Below are positions 7,283 to 16,365 of a stretch of DNA of 63,420 nt, piece by piece; position 1 is the first letter of the stretch, and each line of letters opens with the position of its first letter. The position numbers and the translations under genes were made by a program. The DNA lies in the NCBI GenBank assembly GCA_027682925.1, contig JAQCYU010000011.1, positions 1 to 63,420 of the forward strand. The letters run 5' to 3'. The notes under the pieces were generated by a model. That model searched no databases, had not been told where the DNA came from, and was given only the letters and a program-made list of their open reading frames with translations. This stretch comes from Coriobacteriaceae bacterium AF45-21. GTDB taxonomy: Bacteria; Actinomycetota; Coriobacteriia; Coriobacteriales; Coriobacteriaceae.

Positions 7283-7832
7283 ATGGAAGCGGGGAAGATC
7301 GATCGTCGCCGACGCTATACACTCTCGGTCATACGGGAGGCGTTCTTCGCGCTGCTGGCCGAGGTCGGCTTCGCGAAGATGACGGTAGCGGATATCTGCC
7401 GCCGCGCCGATATCAACCGCGGCACGTTCTATCTGCACTACGAGGACAAGTTCGCCCTGCTCGACGCGCTTATCGACGAGGCCCTGACGGCGGTGCCGCC
7501 GCTCGAGGGAACGGAGGCGGGTGCCCTCTGCCAGCGCCCGCCGGCAAACGATGACTATTATCTGCTCTACTCGGATGACGACGCGTACGCCCGGGTGGCA
7601 CAGCGCGTCGTCGAGCGCGGCGCCGAGCAGATGGTTCCCTCGATCATGGAGGAGACTGGCTTCGCGCGAGGACGCCTATCTGCTCTTCGTCCACAACGTC
7701 CAGGGAAATCTCGCGGTCAACCGCCTGCTCGGTTGGAGGCGAGGGCCCGAGTTTGCCCACGCTCAGGAGCTGCTCAGCGCCTATTCCGAAGGGGGCATGC
7801 GGGCGGTATCGGCTCGTCACGATCCCCTGTAG
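7283..7832 (+). pseudogene. TetR-family regulator (copy 2), frameshifted
   Basis: Starts MEAGKIDRRRRYTLSVIREA after GGAGGGG and follows copy 1 almost residue for residue through the helix-turn-helix and to EQMVPSIMEETG. There, near 7665, two bases are missing relative to copy 1 (24 nt versus 22 nt over the same segment). The remaining 60 residues (DAYLLFVHNVQGNLAVNRLL onward) lie in the next frame and end at 7832. If real, the product loses the end of its dimerisation domain, leaving copy 1 to regulate in trans. The 200 nt that follow hold a short unrecognised coding-like stretch and the next gene's ribosome site. Confidence 0.8.
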
Positions 7833-8039
7833 TTGATTTTGACCGCAGGCCATTTCAGGCAGGCGACGTTGCTATGGCCCCTCTTTGGTTTTCGATGTTG
7901 TATGAGGCAATCGCAATCGTTTTGAGCTTCTCTAGGGAACTTGAACAAGAGATATGGTCTGCTGGCGATTGATTAACTCCATTCGTTTTGGTTACAAAAA
8001 ACATGCCGCGCGCCTGCAGCATGAAGGAGAGGGAATCCT

Positions 8040-8570
8040 ATGAATATCGTTGTATTGAGCGGCAGCCCGCGTAAGGGCGCCAATACCGATACCATGGTCG
8101 AGGTGTTTGCCGAGACCGCGCGTGAGGGCGGTAATACGGTTGAGGTCGTTCGCGTTGCCAGCAAGAAGATCGCCGGCTGCTTGGGATGCCAGTACTGCTT
8201 CGCCCATGGGGGCGTCTGCGTGCAGAAGGATGACATGGCCAACGTGATCGAGTCGCTGAAAGATGCAGATATGGTCGTCTTTGCTTCGCCTATCTACTGG
8301 TTCGATATCACCGCGCAGGAAAAGGCCGCCATCGACCGTCTGTACGCTTTCGGTGCCACGGGATTCCCGTTCACCAAGACGGCCCTTCTGCTCGATAGCC
8401 ACAGCCAGGGCGTCTATGACGCGGCGATCGCCATGTACAAGTCAACCTGCGCGTACTGCAAGTGGGAGGACCAGGGCATTGTCACCATCAGCGGTATGAC
8501 CGAGCGCGACAGCATGGTATCGTCGCCCAAGCTGGAAAAGGTGCGAGAGCTCGCTCGCAAGCTCGCCTAA
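8040..8570 (+). CDS. NADPH-dependent FMN reductase / iron-sulfur flavoprotein-like oxidoreductase
   Basis: 176 residues with a flavodoxin-like fold. It begins MNIVVLSGSPRKGANTDTM, the FMN-phosphate loop of the family, followed by CLGCQYCFAHGGVC near residue 50, a cysteine cluster typical of Isf-type flavoproteins, and VFASPIYWFDITAQEKAAID. Likely a cytosolic, FMN-dependent reductase of quinones, nitro compounds or other small acceptors; the true substrate cannot be told. The start follows GAAGGAGAGGG. It stands alone downstream of the tetR copy and could be part of a stress response, but no operator like those of the sirtuin operon is seen. Confidence 0.85.
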   Translation: MNIVVLSGSPRKGANTDTMVEVFAETAREGGNTVEVVRVASKKIAGCLGCQYCFAHGGVCVQKDDMANVIESLKDADMVVFASPIYWFDITAQEKAAIDRLYAFGATGFPFTKTALLLDSHSQGVYDAAIAMYKSTCAYCKWEDQGIVTISGMTERDSMVSSPKLEKVRELARKLA

Positions 8571-8750
8571 GGACAAGAAGAACGCATGGCAATCAGCGTT
8601 GGTGGAAATGCTTGCTATCCTTACCAAGAGATAGGGGTGTATTCCCTCAAGTGCCGTATAGAACAATTTTTAAACGCAGAAAAATAACTGAAAACAAATT
8701 AATCCGCGTTAAAATATTGTCAAACAGAAGTTCATGAGGGAAGGTTGCGT

Positions 8751-10038
8751 ATGCGTCGCAAGGCAGACGAGCTCCTTAGGGAATGGCGAGACAGCTGATA
8801 GAAAACCTTTGCTGGTCAAAGGCGTGCGCCAGTGTGGCAAGACCTATCTGCTCAGAACGTACGCCCAGGATCTTTTCGAATCGGTTGTCTACGTTAATCT
8901 TGAGAACGACCGGTCGGCGCGAGCGGATTTTTCGGGCGGTCTTGACCCTCATTCGATTGTGCGCGCGATCGAGGCTCGTACGGGACAGCGTATCGTGCCT
9001 GGCAAAACCTTACTGTTCATTGACGAGATCCAGGCATGCGAGGAAGCGCTCACTTCCCTAAAATACTTTTGCGAAGATGCTCCCGAGTATTACGTTGCGG
9101 CTGCTGGGTCGCTTCTTGGGGTTGCCATTAACCATCAGTCGTATTCGTTCCCCGTCGGAAAGACCGACTTGATCGAGATGACTCCACTCGATTTCGAGGA
9201 GTTTCTCTGGGCGATGGGGAACGATCAGCTGGTCGACGAGATACGCTCGTCATTCGAGATAATGGGTCCTCTTGCGCCAAGCCTTCATGATAAGGCGCTT
9301 GGGCTCTATCGGCAGTATCTTGTTGTTGGCGGAATGCCCGAGGCGGTCCAAACGTACATCGATGATCAGTCAATCATTGATGTGGCCGAAAAGCATCGGA
9401 TTATTCTCGACGGATACTCCGCCGACACTAATAAATATGCTGATGAGCGCTTGAGCGCAAAGACGCGTGCGTGCTTCGATTCCATTCCACAGCAGCTTGC
9501 CAAAGAGAATCGTAAATTTCAATACAAGGTAGTGCGAGCGGGGGGCAATGCGTCTCTCTTTGGAGATGCTCTCGACTGGCTTGTATTGTCGGGTACGGTG
9601 GCGCGCTGCAGCCTAGTCGGGCAGATCGAAAGCCCTTTAGAGGCCTTCGTTAACCCTTCTGCTTTTAAAATCTATCAGGCGGATACAGGGCTGCTCGTCT
9701 CCAAGGCCGGTGCTCAACGCGCCGATATTCTTGCCGGCATCGGCGGCACATTCATGGGTGCACTTACCGAAAACTACGTCGCCCAACAGCTTTCAGCCAT
9801 GGGCTATCCGCTGCATTATTGGGCGCGAGATAATCGTGCGGAAATCGACTTTGTAGTAGAGAAGCAGGGATGCTTGTCTGCGATTGAAGTCAAGGCGGGA
9901 GAGAACACAAGATCTCGAAGCCTGTCCTCACTTAAAAAGACCCATCCGGGCGTACGCCTTATCAGGCTATCGACTAAGCCCTTTGGAATGAATGATGGGC
10001 TTATGTCTGTTCCACTTTATGCGGCATTTTGTCTATAG
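8751..10038 (+). pseudogene. AAA ATPase with DUF4143 nuclease-like domain, early frameshift
   Basis: The natural start is ATG 8751 (GAGGGAAGG upstream), giving MRRKADELLREWRDS before a stop; the rest reads from ADRKPLLVKGVRQCGKTYLL in the next frame to 10038. Walker A is GVRQCGKT, Walker B LLFIDEIQ, and the C-terminal half has the DUF4143 marker ENYVAQQLSAMGYPLHYWAR with AEIDFVVE and AIEVKAGEN, a PD-(D/E)xK-like triad. Such proteins (about 430 residues) are common in gut bacteria; their function is unknown, perhaps toxin-like or defence-related. A weaker ATG at 8734 opens the main frame, so a product with an altered N-terminus is possible. The AT-rich 8571-8733 holds the promoter region. Confidence 0.8.
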
Positions 10039-10060
10039 GGATGATGCTGGTGTAATGCAT

Positions 10061-10098
10061 GGGGCCCAGGGCACAGCGTTTACTGCGCTCCGGGCCCC
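10061..10098. terminator. GC-rich hairpin between convergent genes
   Basis: GGGGCCC (10061) pairs with GGGCCCC (ending 10098), with inner GCACAG/CTGCGC pairing. It separates the ATPase gene from the convergent topoisomerase operon. It lacks a clear T-run, so termination is likely but not certain. Confidence 0.55.
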
Positions 10099-10137
10099 GC
10101 TGCTTTGTAAAACCATGACGGTTTGGTCGCCGTTGTT

Positions 10138-12377
10138 TTAGTCAAACAGGCTCGGCATGTCGTTTTCTTTCATGAAGGCACCGGCAGAGGGGAGGCTCTG
10201 CGCGGTGAACTTTTCGGCCGAGACGCCGGCGCCGAGGATCTCCTCGGTCGTGCCGACGGTGGTGACCGAGCGGCCCTTCTTGGCCGTAAAGGCCTGGACG
10301 CCCTGCGTGTTGGTGGTCGTCTTGGTCTTGAGCAGCGACGTGTTGAAGTTCATCAGGCGGTAGTCGCTCGAGACCAGCGCGAGGTCGCGGTCCTCCTTGA
10401 GCACCTGCGCATACAGCAGCTTGCTGCCGCCGTAGATGGCGTTCTTAAGGCGCTTGCGGTTGGTCTTGGTAACGTATCCAGAAAGCGCGACACGCACCAC
10501 GCGGCCGTTCTCAAAGACGAACAGCACGTCGGCCTTGTAGTCCTCGGGGTCGATGACCCAGATGACGCTCTCGTCGGGTTCCATCTCGAGATCGGTCGGA
10601 AGGTACGAGCCAGCTGGGCCGACTTGGTATCCTCAAACGCCGCGACCTTGCACTTGTACACCTGGCTCTTGTTGGTAAAGACCAGCAGCTCGTGCGTGTT
10701 GGAGGACGGGAACTCGATAAAGGGTTTGTCGCCGTCCTTGTACTTGAGCGTGGTCGCCTTCTTGAGCACGCGGTCCGTCATCTTCTTGAGGTAGCCATCG
10801 CGCGAAAGCATGATGGTAACCGGGTACTCCTCGACCTCGGGCTCCAAGCTTACCTCGATAACCTCATGGGGCTCAATCCTGCCCGTGCGGCGCGGCATCA
10901 CGTACTTCTTGTTAACCGCGGCCAGCTCGTCGCTGATGACCTTCTTGATGTTCTCTTCGCTGGAGAGGATCTCCTCGAGTTCGGCGATCTCACCCTCGAG
11001 CTTAGCGATGTCCTTGGTGCGGTTGAGGATGTACTCCTCGTTGATGTTGCGGAGCTTGAGCTCGGCGACAAACTCGGCCTGGGTCTCGTCGATGTCGAAA
11101 CCCTTCATAAGGTTGGGTACAACCTCTGCCTCGAGCTTAGTGCCGCGGATGATGGCGATGGCCTTGTCGATGTCGAGCAGAATTGCCTCAAGGCCGTGCA
11201 GCAGGTGCAGGCGCTCGGACTTTTTGCCCAGGTCAAAGTTAATGCGGCGACGCGTGGACTCAATACGCCACTTGACCCACTCGTGCAGAATCTGGCGCAC
11301 GCCCATAACACGGGGATAGCCGTCGACGAGCACGTTGAAGTTGCACGAGAACGAATCCTGCAGCGTGGTCGAGCGATAGAGCTTGGCCATGAGCTTGTCG
11401 GGGTCGACACCGCGCTTAAGGTCGATGGCGATACGCAGACCCGAAAGGTCGGTTTCATCGCGGATGTCTGCGATCTCCTTGACCTTGCCCTCCTTGGAGA
11501 GCTTGACGATGCGCTCGATGATGACATCGGTCTTGGTGGTGTAGGGGATCTCGTAGACCTCGATGATGCGCTCTTCGGGAATCCAGCGCCAGCGGGAGCG
11601 AATCTGGAAGCTGCCAAGGCCGGTCTCGACGATCTTCTCCATCTCCTCGCGGCGGTAGATAATCTCGCCGCCGGTCGAGAAGTCGGGCATGGGCATGTAC
11701 TCGAGCAGGTCGCAGTCGGGATCCTGCAGGTAGTGCATCGTGGCGGTGCAGACCTCGTTGAGGTTGAAACCGCAGATGTCGGACGCCATGGCGACGCCGA
11801 TGCCCTTATTGGCCGAGACAAGGATGTTGGGGAACGTGGTGGGCAGCAGGCGCGGCTCCTTCATGGCGCCGTCGTAGCTGTCGACGAAGTCGACCGGGTC
11901 CTTGTCGATGTCCTTGAAGATCTCGGCGCTGATGGGGGAGAGCTTGGCCTCGGTGTAACGCGAGGCGGCGTAGCTCAGGTCGCCCGAATAGTACTTGCCA
12001 AAGTTGCCCTTCGACTCCACGAAGGGGGCAAGCAGCGCTTCGTTGCCCGTCGCCAGGCGCACCATCGTTTCGTAGATCGCGGCATCGCCGTGCGGGTTGA
12101 GCTTCATGGTCTGACCCACGATGTTGGCGCTCTTTTGGCGCTCGCCCTTGAGCAGGCCCATCTTGTACATAGTGTAGAGCAGCTTGCGGTGCGAGGGCTT
12201 AAAGCCGTCGATCTCGGGGAATGCGCGCGAGACGTTGACGCTCATGGCGTAGGGCATGTAGTTGACCTCGAGCGTCTGCGTGATCGGCTGGTCGGTGACC
12301 TCGGAGTGCAGGCCGATGACGTTCTCGGCGTTGACCTGCTTTTTCTTTGGCTGGTTCTTCGTCTTCTTCTTTGCCAC
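10138..12377 (-). pseudogene. Type IIA topoisomerase subunit A (GyrA/ParC-like), one-base frameshift
   Basis: About 746 residues once repaired. The breakage-reunion domain has YMPYAMSVNVSRAFPEIDGF and the catalytic tyrosine segment SYAASRYTEAKLSP; a long coiled coil (KLEGEIAELEEILSSEENI) and a beta-pinwheel-like tail follow. The reading frame breaks near 10610, where CTGGGCTCG is expected but CTGGCTCG is found; the tail then continues as EMEPDESVIWVIDPEDYKAD to 10138. An essential gene broken only by a G-run deletion points to sequence error. It is divergent from standard GyrA and belongs to a second topoisomerase type seen in Firmicutes and Coriobacteriia. It is co-transcribed, 46 nt after subunit B. 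Confidence 0.85.
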
Positions 12378-12422
12378 GATTTCCTCTTGAACTTCTTATG
12401 GGCCGTCGTTATCGATTTGCTG

Positions 12423-14420
12423 CTATTGCAGGTCCAGCTGGTCCAGGTATTCCTTGCCGTGCTCGGAGATATGGCGCTTGCGGCCCGCCTCGTCGTTGCC
12501 CAGCAACAGGTTGAACATGGTTTCCATCTTGGTGACGTCCTCGGGCTCCACCTTGATCAGGCGACGCGTCTCGGGGTTCATGGTGGTGAGCCACATCATG
12601 TCCGGATCGTTCTCACCAAGACCCTTGGAGCGGTTGATGGAACACTTCTGGTCGCCGATCTCCTTGAGGATGCCGTTCTTCTCGAGCTCGGTGTAGGCAA
12701 AGTAGGTCTTCTCTTTGCAGCTGATCTCGTAGAGCGGCGACTCGGCGATATACACGTAGCCCTCGTCGATAAGTGTGGGCACCAGGCGGTAGAGCATGGT
12801 GAGCACGAGCGTGCGGATGTGGTAACCGTCGACGTCGGCGTCCGTACAGATAATGACCTTGTTCCAGTTGAGGTTGTCCAGGTCAAAGGCGCCCAGGTTC
12901 TTGATGCGCTTGTCCTTAATCTCCACGCCGCAGCCCAGCACGCGCATAAGGTCCATGATGATGTCGGACTTAAAGATGCGCGGGTAGTCCTCCTTCAGGC
13001 AGTTGAGGATCTTGCCGCGGACGGGCATGACGCCCTGGAACTCGGCATCGCGCGAGGTGCGAATGGCGCCTGCTGCCGAGTCGCCCTCTACGATGTAGAT
13101 CTCGCGACGGTTTTTGTCCTTGGAGCGGCAGTCGATGAACTTCTGCACGCGGTTGGCCATGTCGGTCTTCTGCTGCAGGTTGGTCTTAATGCTCTGGCGA
13201 GTCTTTTCGGCGTTCTCACGCGAGCGCTTGTTGATGAGCACCTGCTCCACGATCTTGTTGGCAGCGTCTTTGTTCTCGATCAAGTAGGTCGAGAGGCGCT
13301 CCTTAAAGAAGGCGGTCATGGCCTGCTGGATAAAGCGGTTATTGATAGCCTTCTTGGTCTGGTTTTCGTAGGACGTCTGGGTGGAGAAGCAGTTGGTCAC
13401 CAGTACCAGGCAGTCCTGGACGTCTTGCCACTTAATGCCGCTCTCGTTTTTGTTGTACTTGCCCTGTTGCTTAATATAGGCATCGATGGCGCTGGTCAGA
13501 GCGCTGCGCGCGGCCTTCTCGGGCGAGCCGCCGTTCTCGAGCCACGATGAGTTGTGGTAATACTCCTGCATCATGAAGGTGCGCGAGAAGCACATGCACG
13601 CGGTGATCTTTACGTTGTAGTCGGGCAGGTCCTCGCGGTCGCGACCGCGGCGGTCGGCCTCGATAAAGAAGGGTTCGGTGAGGTAGTCGGCACCCACCTT
13701 CTCGAGCACGTAGTCCTCAATGCCCTTGGGATAGCAAAAGTCCTCTTCGGAGAACTCGCCATCGTCGCCTTCGATGCGCAGGCAGAAGGTCACGTTGGCG
13801 TTGACCACGGCCTGGCGGCGCATGGTCTCGCGATACCAGTCGTGGGGAATGCTGATGGAGGTAAAGACCTCAAGATCGGGGCGCCACTTGATGGTGGTGC
13901 CGGTGCGGTCCTCGTCGCTGGGCTCGATCTCGAGCGCCTTCTTTTTGGCGCCGACGACCTTGCCTTTCTTAAAGTGCAGAGAGTACTTGTTACCGTCGCG
14001 CCAAACGGTGACGTCCATGTACTCGGAAGCGTACTGGGTCGCGCACGAGCCCAGGCCGTTGGTGCCGAGCGAGAAGTCGTAGTCGCCGCCCTGGTTGTTG
14101 TTGTATTTGCCGCCGGCGTAGAGCTCGCAAAAGACGAGCTCCCAGTTAAAGCGCTTCTCGGAAGGGTTCCAGTCGAGCGGGCAGCCGCGGCCATTGTCCT
14201 CTACCTGAATGGAGCCATCGCGAAAGGCGGTAAGGGTGATGAGCTTGCCGTAGCCCTGGCGCGCCTCGTCAACGGCGTTGGACAGGATCTCGAAGGCGGC
14301 ATGCGCGCAACCGTCGAGTCCGTCCGAGCCAAAGATGACGGCGGGGCGCAGTCGTACGCGCTCCTCGTCCTTGAGCTGGCGGATACTGTCGTTACCATAG
14401 TTTGCGGTGTTTTTTGCCAT
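12423..14420 (-). CDS. Type IIA topoisomerase subunit B (GyrB/ParE-like)
   Basis: 665 residues. GHKL ATPase motifs: EILSNAVDEARQGYG (near 45), QVEDNGRGCP and LGTNGLGSCATQYAS. The TOPRIM domain has EGDSAAGAIRTSRD (near 435), CTDADVDGYHIRTLVLTMLY and RSKGLGENDP, the residues that bind magnesium for DNA cleavage. It is the ATP-driven partner of the downstream subunit A and together they pass one duplex through another. The sequence departs from canonical GyrB or ParE (for example WNPSEKRFNWELVFCELYAGGKYN), so I leave the symbol empty. It is the first gene of the operon; 14421-14654 is the shared upstream region with the divergent acetyltransferase. Confidence 0.9.
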   Translation of the reverse strand: MAKNTANYGNDSIRQLKDEERVRLRPAVIFGSDGLDGCAHAAFEILSNAVDEARQGYGKLITLTAFRDGSIQVEDNGRGCPLDWNPSEKRFNWELVFCELYAGGKYNNNQGGDYDFSLGTNGLGSCATQYASEYMDVTVWRDGNKYSLHFKKGKVVGAKKKALEIEPSDEDRTGTTIKWRPDLEVFTSISIPHDWYRETMRRQAVVNANVTFCLRIEGDDGEFSEEDFCYPKGIEDYVLEKVGADYLTEPFFIEADRRGRDREDLPDYNVKITACMCFSRTFMMQEYYHNSSWLENGGSPEKAARSALTSAIDAYIKQQGKYNKNESGIKWQDVQDCLVLVTNCFSTQTSYENQTKKAINNRFIQQAMTAFFKERLSTYLIENKDAANKIVEQVLINKRSRENAEKTRQSIKTNLQQKTDMANRVQKFIDCRSKDKNRREIYIVEGDSAAGAIRTSRDAEFQGVMPVRGKILNCLKEDYPRIFKSDIIMDLMRVLGCGVEIKDKRIKNLGAFDLDNLNWNKVIICTDADVDGYHIRTLVLTMLYRLVPTLIDEGYVYIAESPLYEISCKEKTYFAYTELEKNGILKEIGDQKCSINRSKGLGENDPDMMWLTTMNPETRRLIKVEPEDVTKMETMFNLLLGNDEAGRKRHISEHGKEYLDQLDLQ

Positions 14421-14654
14421 ACTCGCTCTCTCGGTGCTCCTTTGCTGCGTTTAAGTCATATAGATAGTCAAGGTAGCATAGCCCGGCCCTTGGGCGATTC
14501 CACCCAACACGAAATCCATCGAACGCGCGTTCGGAGCCGGTGGCCTTTAGCTTCTGCGGTCATTCCCTGCGCGGCGTGGTGCTCGTGTTAAAACCGTGGC
14601 TTATCGGCTGGTAGAATTGCCGCATCAAGACTGCATGTTGTTTGAGGGGGCGCA

Positions 14655-15215
14655 ATGACTGAGAAAGAGAAGATGGAGCGCGGGGAGTGGCATGATGCCA
14701 ACTTTGACGAGGAGCTCCTGGCGCAACGCGCGAAGGCGGAGGCGCTCTGCTATGACTTTAATATGGCAAAACCCGGAAGCGACGCGCAGCTTGACGCTTT
14801 GAAATCCTTGCTCGATACCGATCTTCCGCAAGGGCTGACGGTCCTTTCGCCTGCCTACTTTGACTACGGGAGCAAGACGAGCTTTGGTGAGGGCTGCTTT
14901 GTAAACCATGGCTGCTACTTTATGGACGGCGGCTCCATCACCTTTGGTGGCAACGTGTTTATCGGGCCGTTTTGCGGCTTCTACACCGCTTCACACCCCC
15001 TAAAGGCAAAGGACCGCAACTTGGGTCTCGAGAGGGCTCTGCCTATTGTTGTAGGCGATAACTGCTGGTTTGGCGCGAACGTGTCCGTACTCCAGGGGGT
15101 TACTATCGGCAGCGGCTGCGTTATCGCTGCGGGAAGTGTTGTGACGGAAGACCTTCCGGACAACGTGATGGCGGCAGGCGTTCCCGCGGTCGTCAAGAAG
15201 GCCATCGAGCAATAA
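14655..15215 (+). CDS. Sugar O-acetyltransferase (maltose/galactoside acetyltransferase type)
   Basis: 186 residues of the left-handed beta-helix acyltransferase family. The N-terminal helical cap (MERGEWHDANFDEELLAQRAK) and hexapeptide repeats (FVNHGCYFMDGGSITFGGNV, IGPFCGFYTASHPL) match maltose O-acetyltransferases; the histidine in TASHPL is the usual catalytic base. It closes with NCWFGANVSVLQGVTIGSG and VMAAGVPAVV. It would transfer acetyl from acetyl-CoA to a sugar hydroxyl in the cytosol; the acceptor sugar is unknown. It stands alone, preceded by GAGGGGGCGC. Confidence 0.9.
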   Translation: MTEKEKMERGEWHDANFDEELLAQRAKAEALCYDFNMAKPGSDAQLDALKSLLDTDLPQGLTVLSPAYFDYGSKTSFGEGCFVNHGCYFMDGGSITFGGNVFIGPFCGFYTASHPLKAKDRNLGLERALPIVVGDNCWFGANVSVLQGVTIGSGCVIAAGSVVTEDLPDNVMAAGVPAVVKKAIEQ

Positions 15216-15373
15216 CGGAGCTCTTAAACGATAATGCCCCGCGCTCTTCAGCCGGATGCGTTGCGAGAAAACCACTCCTTTTGCGCACGCCTTCAACTCG
15301 GCTGGCCAGCACCAGTTTTGGCTTTGCGGAATAAGCAAAATGACATACATGAGTTTCAATATGCAAGATATAG

Positions 15374-15402
15374 TTGACATCAATTAGTAGATGCAATATA
15401 TT
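15374..15402 (+). promoter_or_regulatory. Strong sigma-70-type promoter of the xre operon
   Basis: TTGACA (15374-15379) and TATATT (15397-15402) are separated by 17 nt, matching the consensus in 11 of 12 positions. The start of transcription would lie near 15409, about 40 nt before the XRE start codon. Related sequences GATGCAATATAT and ATGCAAGATAT flank the -35 box and could be regulator sites. Confidence 0.75.
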
Positions 15403-15450
15403 TCTGTCATGTTGCAACGGATATCTGTCCATTACCACGAAAGGAACTCC

Positions 15451-15681
15451 ATGCCGGGCAAAAAGAACCTCCGCATGAAGGCGGCACGTGCGGTGGCCGG
15501 CCTTTCGCAAGCCGACTTAGCCCAAGCCGTGGGCGTTACGCGCCAGACCATCGGTCTGATCGAGGCGGGCGGCTACAACCCCACGCTCAATTTGTGCGTG
15601 GCAATCTGTAAAGCGCTACGCGTTACGTTGAACGACTTGTTCTGGGAAGACGAAAACGACGTCGACCCTGACGCTCTTTAG
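15451..15681 (+). CDS. Small XRE-family HTH regulator
   Basis: 76 residues, essentially one helix-turn-helix: RAVAGLSQADLAQAVGVTRQ, then TIGLIEAGGYNPTLNLCVAI and ALRVTLNDLFWEDE. This is the YgzD/Cro-like compact type that often partners a membrane protein. The start at 15451 is chosen for AAGGAACTCC; longer upstream starts lack a ribosome site. The next gene, 9 nt downstream, encodes a four-helix membrane protein. The pair layout suggests autoregulation of a membrane-associated stress or signalling unit. Confidence 0.88.
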   Translation: MPGKKNLRMKAARAVAGLSQADLAQAVGVTRQTIGLIEAGGYNPTLNLCVAICKALRVTLNDLFWEDENDVDPDAL

Positions 15682-15690
15682 GAGTTCGCT

Positions 15691-16275
15691 ATGAAATTTG
15701 AAGATTTAAAACTTGTGCAAAAGTGGCGTGAATATGCCGGCCCAAAGGATGAACGCCTGGAGGCTGAGAGCGCGAAGATCTACAAGATTGGTTTCGTGCT
15801 GCTTTCGTTTGGCATGTTGATGATCTTTTTCTACCAGTTTATAGCTCGACAGGTTGCGTGGGTTCACAGCGACGCCAGTGAAATGCCGCATGGCTTTGCA
15901 ACGCCGTTCGAGGCAGCCATGTATTTGTGGCTCGTTCTCGTGATGTTGATTTGCGCAGGACTGCAAACGCGGAAGGGCTATGTCGATACCAATCGTTTTG
16001 GGCAAACCGAGCATCTTCCTGTTGGATATTTCCTGCTTGTCAGCGGTCTTAGCGGCGCCGCGTTCGCGCTTGTTATTGCCGCAATGCGCTGTATCGCTGA
16101 GGCGCAGATCGTGCCGCTCGAAAACGTCTTTTGGTTGGCGAACCTGGCCACGGGCGTGTTCTGCGGAGCGACGATTTTCGCGGCCACGTTTGCCGTCCTG
16201 TGCGCAACGTTTTTCACGGCGAAAAGACGCCGCGCCAAGCTCGAGGCTGAACTCGACTCCCCTGATGATATCTAA
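15691..16275 (+). CDS. Four-helix membrane protein paired with XRE regulator (DUF6773-like)
   Basis: 194 residues with hydrophobic segments near 30-50 (IGFVLLSFGMLMIFFYQFIA), 75-93 (AMYLWLVLVMLICAGL), 110-130 (GYFLLVSGLSGAAFALVIA) and 148-172, then a basic cytoplasmic tail (AKRRRAKLEAEL). The N-terminus (VQKWREYAGPKDERLEAESA) is polar and faces the cytoplasm. Similar proteins follow small XRE regulators in Firmicutes and Coriobacteriia. The function is unknown and the family name is from memory. Confidence 0.7.
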   Translation: MKFEDLKLVQKWREYAGPKDERLEAESAKIYKIGFVLLSFGMLMIFFYQFIARQVAWVHSDASEMPHGFATPFEAAMYLWLVLVMLICAGLQTRKGYVDTNRFGQTEHLPVGYFLLVSGLSGAAFALVIAAMRCIAEAQIVPLENVFWLANLATGVFCGATIFAATFAVLCATFFTAKRRRAKLEAELDSPDDI

Positions 16276-16280
16276 TGCGT

Positions 16281-16317
16281 AATGGGCTGGCTCTGGGTAT
16301 CCAGAACCAGCCCATTT
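16281..16317. terminator. Bidirectional rho-independent terminator
   Basis: AATGGGCTGG-CTCTGG-GTAT-CCAGA-ACCAGCCCATTTT, a long stem with A-run and T-run on opposite sides, so it can stop transcription both from the XRE operon and from the convergent surface-protein gene. Confidence 0.85.
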
Positions 16318-16365
16318 TGATGTTCGATGAGCCGAGTCGGCGTCTCTCACAAAAGTAACTAGGAG

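Noticed and set aside
7853..7972. Short coding-like stretch after tetR copy 2 (MAPLWFSMLYEAIAIVLSFS)
   Set aside because: It is only the run-on of the shifted tetR frame; no ribosome site and no recognised family.
10692..13550. Very long open frame (about 950 codons) opposite the topoisomerase genes
   Set aside because: It is antisense to two genes with clear catalytic motifs. High GC with strong third-position bias creates long open antisense frames; the product is leucine/valine/histidine-rich without domains.
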